A stretch of 6,919 nucleotides of DNA. Source: Caldifarciminota bacterium. Its GTDB lineage: Bacteria > Hydrothermota > Hydrothermia > B15-G9 > WFZT01. Positions 5,126-6,919 of the stretch are shown here, piece after piece. A program made the position numbers and the translations under genes. The notes below the pieces were generated by a model. The model made no database searches. It saw only the letters and a program-made list of their open reading frames with translations, and was not told the DNA's origin. The stretch's first letter is position 1. Each line of letters opens with the position of its first letter. The stretch lies in NCBI GenBank assembly GCA_026986655.1, contig JALSOD010000292.1, positions 1 to 6,919 on the forward strand, read 5' to 3'.

Positions 5126-6490
5126 TTACTTTCCGATACAGAATTCGTTGAAGATTTTGTCGAGCACCCGTTCTGGAATGTCACCAATTCCAAGAATCTC
5201 ATAAAGCCGAAATATCGTCTCTCTTAAGTGAAAAGACACGATATCCAGTGGATAACCCTCTTTTTGAACACGTAGTGCCTCTACGAGATCGGACCTTGCA
5301 CTTAACAGGAGACCTTTTTCCCTGCCAGTCAGATTTATGTCACCGGAAGATATGAATTTTTCTCGGAGTATAGAAGTTAGACCTTTTATAAATTTCTCCA
5401 ATCCCTCACCTGTCAGCGATGAGACCCAGAAGGTTGGCTTTTCAGGGACAATCTTATTCAAAGAATCTTTACTTAACTTTATACCTTTGTCTATTTTATT
5501 AAATACCAGTATAGTAACCGGTGCCTCTAATTTATTCAGTGCTTCAAGGTCTTCATCGTTTAAAGGCGATGATGAGTCTATAACGTAAAGTATCACATCT
5601 GCGGTTTTAGCTGTTTCCATGGCGAGGTTTACGCCGATGAGCTCGACTTTCTCATCGGTTTCTCTCAATCCAGCTGTATCCATAAGTCTTACCGGTATGC
5701 CATCAAGTAGGATTTGCTCAGATATTACGTCTCTTGTAGTTCCCGGTATATCGGTTACAATCGCTCTCTCCTCATTTAAAATCCTGTTAAAGAGGGTTGA
5801 TTTCCCGACATTTGGACGACCAGCTATGACGATCCTGATTCCATCGAACAGCTTCTGCCCCTGCTCACCCTTCTTTATAAGGTCATCAATCGTTGAGATA
5901 ATTTCGCGTATACTATCTTCCAATTGCTGAGAATCAAGTGGAGGGACGTCCTCCTCAAAATCCACCCTGGCTTCTACCTCCTTTAGAATATCAAGGAGTT
6001 GTTCCTTCAAGGTGTCAAATTTGTTGGAGAGTATGCCGTCAAGCCTTTTCCTTGCTAATTTTGCAGCCTGGACGGAGGTCGCTTCGATCAAGTCTTTTAC
6101 TCCGATGGCCTGGACAAGATCAAGTTTCCCATTCAGGAAAGCCCTCTCCGTGAATTCACCTGGGTTAGCGAGTCTCGCTCCGACTTTCAGCAAGGTCTCA
6201 AGGACGAGCTGAGGGATAACAAGTCCCCCATGACAGCTTATTTCAACGACATCCTCACCTGTGAAACTGTGCGGAGCTTTCATGACTGTGAGCAGTACAT
6301 CATCAATATTTTCCCCTGTTTCAGGGTTAAAAATCTTCCCGTAGAGAACACGGTGAGAATCGATTTCTCCGGGAGTCTTGCTGCCCTTGAACACTTTTTC
6401 CGCTATTGGAATCGCATCTGGTCCGCTTATTCTTATGACAGCGATTCCTCCGATTCCACGGGGAGTAGAGATTGCTGCAATGGTATCCAT
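5126..6490 (-). CDS. mnmE: tRNA modification GTPase MnmE (TrmE)
   Basis: With MnmG (not in the window), MnmE installs the 5-aminomethyl-type group on the wobble uridine of several tRNAs using a folate C1 unit and GTP. All three parts are present: the N-terminal folate-binding domain (1-120; MDTIAAISTPRGIGGIAVIR), the helical domain split around the GTPase, and the G domain (about 216-380) with P-loop GRPNVGKS (224-231), TDIPGTTRD (246-254), DTAG (271-274), NKID (331-334) and SSLTGEG (357-363). It ends in the invariant FCIGK, whose cysteine C451 is needed for modification in studied homologues. The 454-residue length is typical. ATG 6490 fits the canonical N-terminus, though no clear SD precedes it (CTTTTCCCCCT). 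It converges with the radical SAM gene across 36 nt. MnmE supports a bacterial rather than archaeal origin. Confidence 0.98.
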   Translation of the reverse strand: MDTIAAISTPRGIGGIAVIRISGPDAIPIAEKVFKGSKTPGEIDSHRVLYGKIFNPETGENIDDVLLTVMKAPHSFTGEDVVEISCHGGLVIPQLVLETLLKVGARLANPGEFTERAFLNGKLDLVQAIGVKDLIEATSVQAAKLARKRLDGILSNKFDTLKEQLLDILKEVEARVDFEEDVPPLDSQQLEDSIREIISTIDDLIKKGEQGQKLFDGIRIVIAGRPNVGKSTLFNRILNEERAIVTDIPGTTRDVISEQILLDGIPVRLMDTAGLRETDEKVELIGVNLAMETAKTADVILYVIDSSSPLNDEDLEALNKLEAPVTILVFNKIDKGIKLSKDSLNKIVPEKPTFWVSSLTGEGLEKFIKGLTSILREKFISSGDINLTGREKGLLLSARSDLVEALRVQKEGYPLDIVSFHLRETIFRLYEILGIGDIPERVLDKIFNEFCIGK

Positions 6491-6537
6491 AGGGGGAAAA
6501 GATACCCAAAGGCACGACTAATATCAAGTATCAGCTA

Positions 6538-6566
6538 TTGAACTAATTATGCTAATGCTTTTTAAT
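6538..6566 (+). promoter_or_regulatory. Candidate promoter of the glycerophosphotransferase-like gene
   Basis: TTGAAC (6538-6543), a 17-nt spacer and TTTAAT (6561-6566) match the consensus at 4 of 6 and 5 of 6 positions. The expected start near 6573 lies before the SD GGAG (6582-6585) and after the two upstream in-frame ATGs (6549 and 6555), so it agrees with initiation at 6597. It lies in the 106-nt gap divergent from mnmE, for which only weak promoter candidates are seen. Confidence 0.45.
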
Positions 6567-6596
6567 AATTTCACAATTCCCGGAGTATTTGAGATT

Positions 6597-6919
6597 ATGG
6601 AAATTTTGAGAGCTTTAAGAATTCTTTTAAGACCGTTTCTGCACCCGATCAGGTGGTTATCGAAGATTACCCCGAGGGATAAGAATCTATGGGTCTTTGG
6701 AAGTAATGGTGGTAATACCTTCTCCGGTAATCCAAAGTATCTATTTCTTCAACTTGTCCGTAATAAAGATGTCAGGTGTATATGGATAACTGCGAATCAG
6801 AAGATCTTCGAAGAGCTCAAAAAAGCGGGGTTTGAAGTTTATAAAAAAAATTCTTTAAAGGCATATTTCTATGTTTTACGTGCAGGGGTCCTCTATTTTG
6901 ATTACTCAACATTCGATGT
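6597..6919 (+). CDS. CDP-glycerol glycerophosphotransferase (TagB/TagF-like), 3' end outside the window
   Basis: The first 107 residues are present, beginning MEILRALRILLRPFLHPIRW and continuing with DKNLWVFGSNGGNTFSGN, KYLFLQLV, DVRCIWITANQ and NSLKAYFYVLRAGVLYFDY. The order 'W.FGS..G..F.gN.kYLF..l......WIt......l...G..vy...S.k.y.y.l.A.v...D' is typical of the N-terminal half of the Glyphos_transf family. Known members polymerise or prime teichoic acid-like glycerol/ribitol phosphate chains at the inner face of the membrane; related genes also occur in polysaccharide clusters of other bacteria and archaea. The basic, hydrophobic N-terminus could be a membrane-associating helix. ATG 6597 was chosen for the GGAG 11 nt upstream. 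The acceptor and polymer are unknown. Confidence 0.82.
   Translation, partial: MEILRALRILLRPFLHPIRWLSKITPRDKNLWVFGSNGGNTFSGNPKYLFLQLVRNKDVRCIWITANQKIFEELKKAGFEVYKKNSLKAYFYVLRAGVLYFDYSTFD

Noticed and set aside
5337..6541. Several plus-strand open frames opposite mnmE
   Set aside because: They mirror a fully conserved mnmE, with serine-rich or proline-rich translations typical of antisense shadows and no recognised domain.
6549..6596. Upstream in-frame ATGs (6549, 6555) for the glycerophosphotransferase-like gene
   Set aside because: They lack an SD and fall upstream of the transcription start expected from the 6538-6566 promoter.

Overview
The window most likely comes from a bacterium, and probably a thermophile. 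The bacterial signs are a complete MnmE GTPase, sigma-70-type -35/-10 elements (one of them a perfect consensus) and AGGAGG ribosome binding sites. The thermophile suggestion rests on the polyamine genes: a pyruvoyl arginine decarboxylase and an aminopropyltransferase very like the Thermus enzyme, a pathway known from thermophiles. The base composition is moderately AT-rich and AGA/AGG arginine codons are common. The species cannot be named from this sequence.

Left part (1-2850, minus strand) is a tightly packed polyamine operon. In transcription order it holds: a perfect consensus promoter; a 19-codon leader ORF with its own strong SD; speD (AdoMet decarboxylase); a thermospermine/Thermus-type aminopropyltransferase; pdaD (pyruvoyl-dependent arginine decarboxylase); a conventional spermidine synthase (speE); and the first 19 codons of an agmatinase/ureohydrolase-like gene cut by the window edge. 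From speD onward every junction is an overlap (4, 29, 7 and 8 nt). Together the genes can make decarboxylated AdoMet (SpeD) and agmatine from arginine (PdaD), add aminopropyl groups (two SpeE paralogues) and remove urea (ureohydrolase). That is the arginine -> agmatine -> N1-aminopropylagmatine -> spermidine route known from Thermus, with a second aminopropyltransferase free for longer polyamines.

Middle part (2825-5089, plus strand) is a divergent three-gene operon of unknown function. It encodes a small helical protein distantly like the SocA/Panacea (DUF4065) group, a fusion of a class I SAM methyltransferase with a NifX/NafY-type cofactor-binding domain, and a COG0731-type radical SAM protein with a C-terminal winged-helix-like segment. 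Its promoter stands back to back with the polyamine promoter and has a Fur-like palindrome at the expected transcription start. The fusion gene has an excellent internal SD and ATG exactly at the domain boundary, so it may also make the NifX domain alone.

Right part (5090-6919): mnmE (tRNA U34 modification GTPase) lies on the minus strand, convergent with the radical SAM gene. A truncated plus-strand gene for a CDP-glycerol glycerophosphotransferase-like protein starts divergently from it. No RNA genes, mobile elements, CRISPR arrays or convincing intrinsic terminators were seen, and no gene-free stretch exceeds 300 bases.
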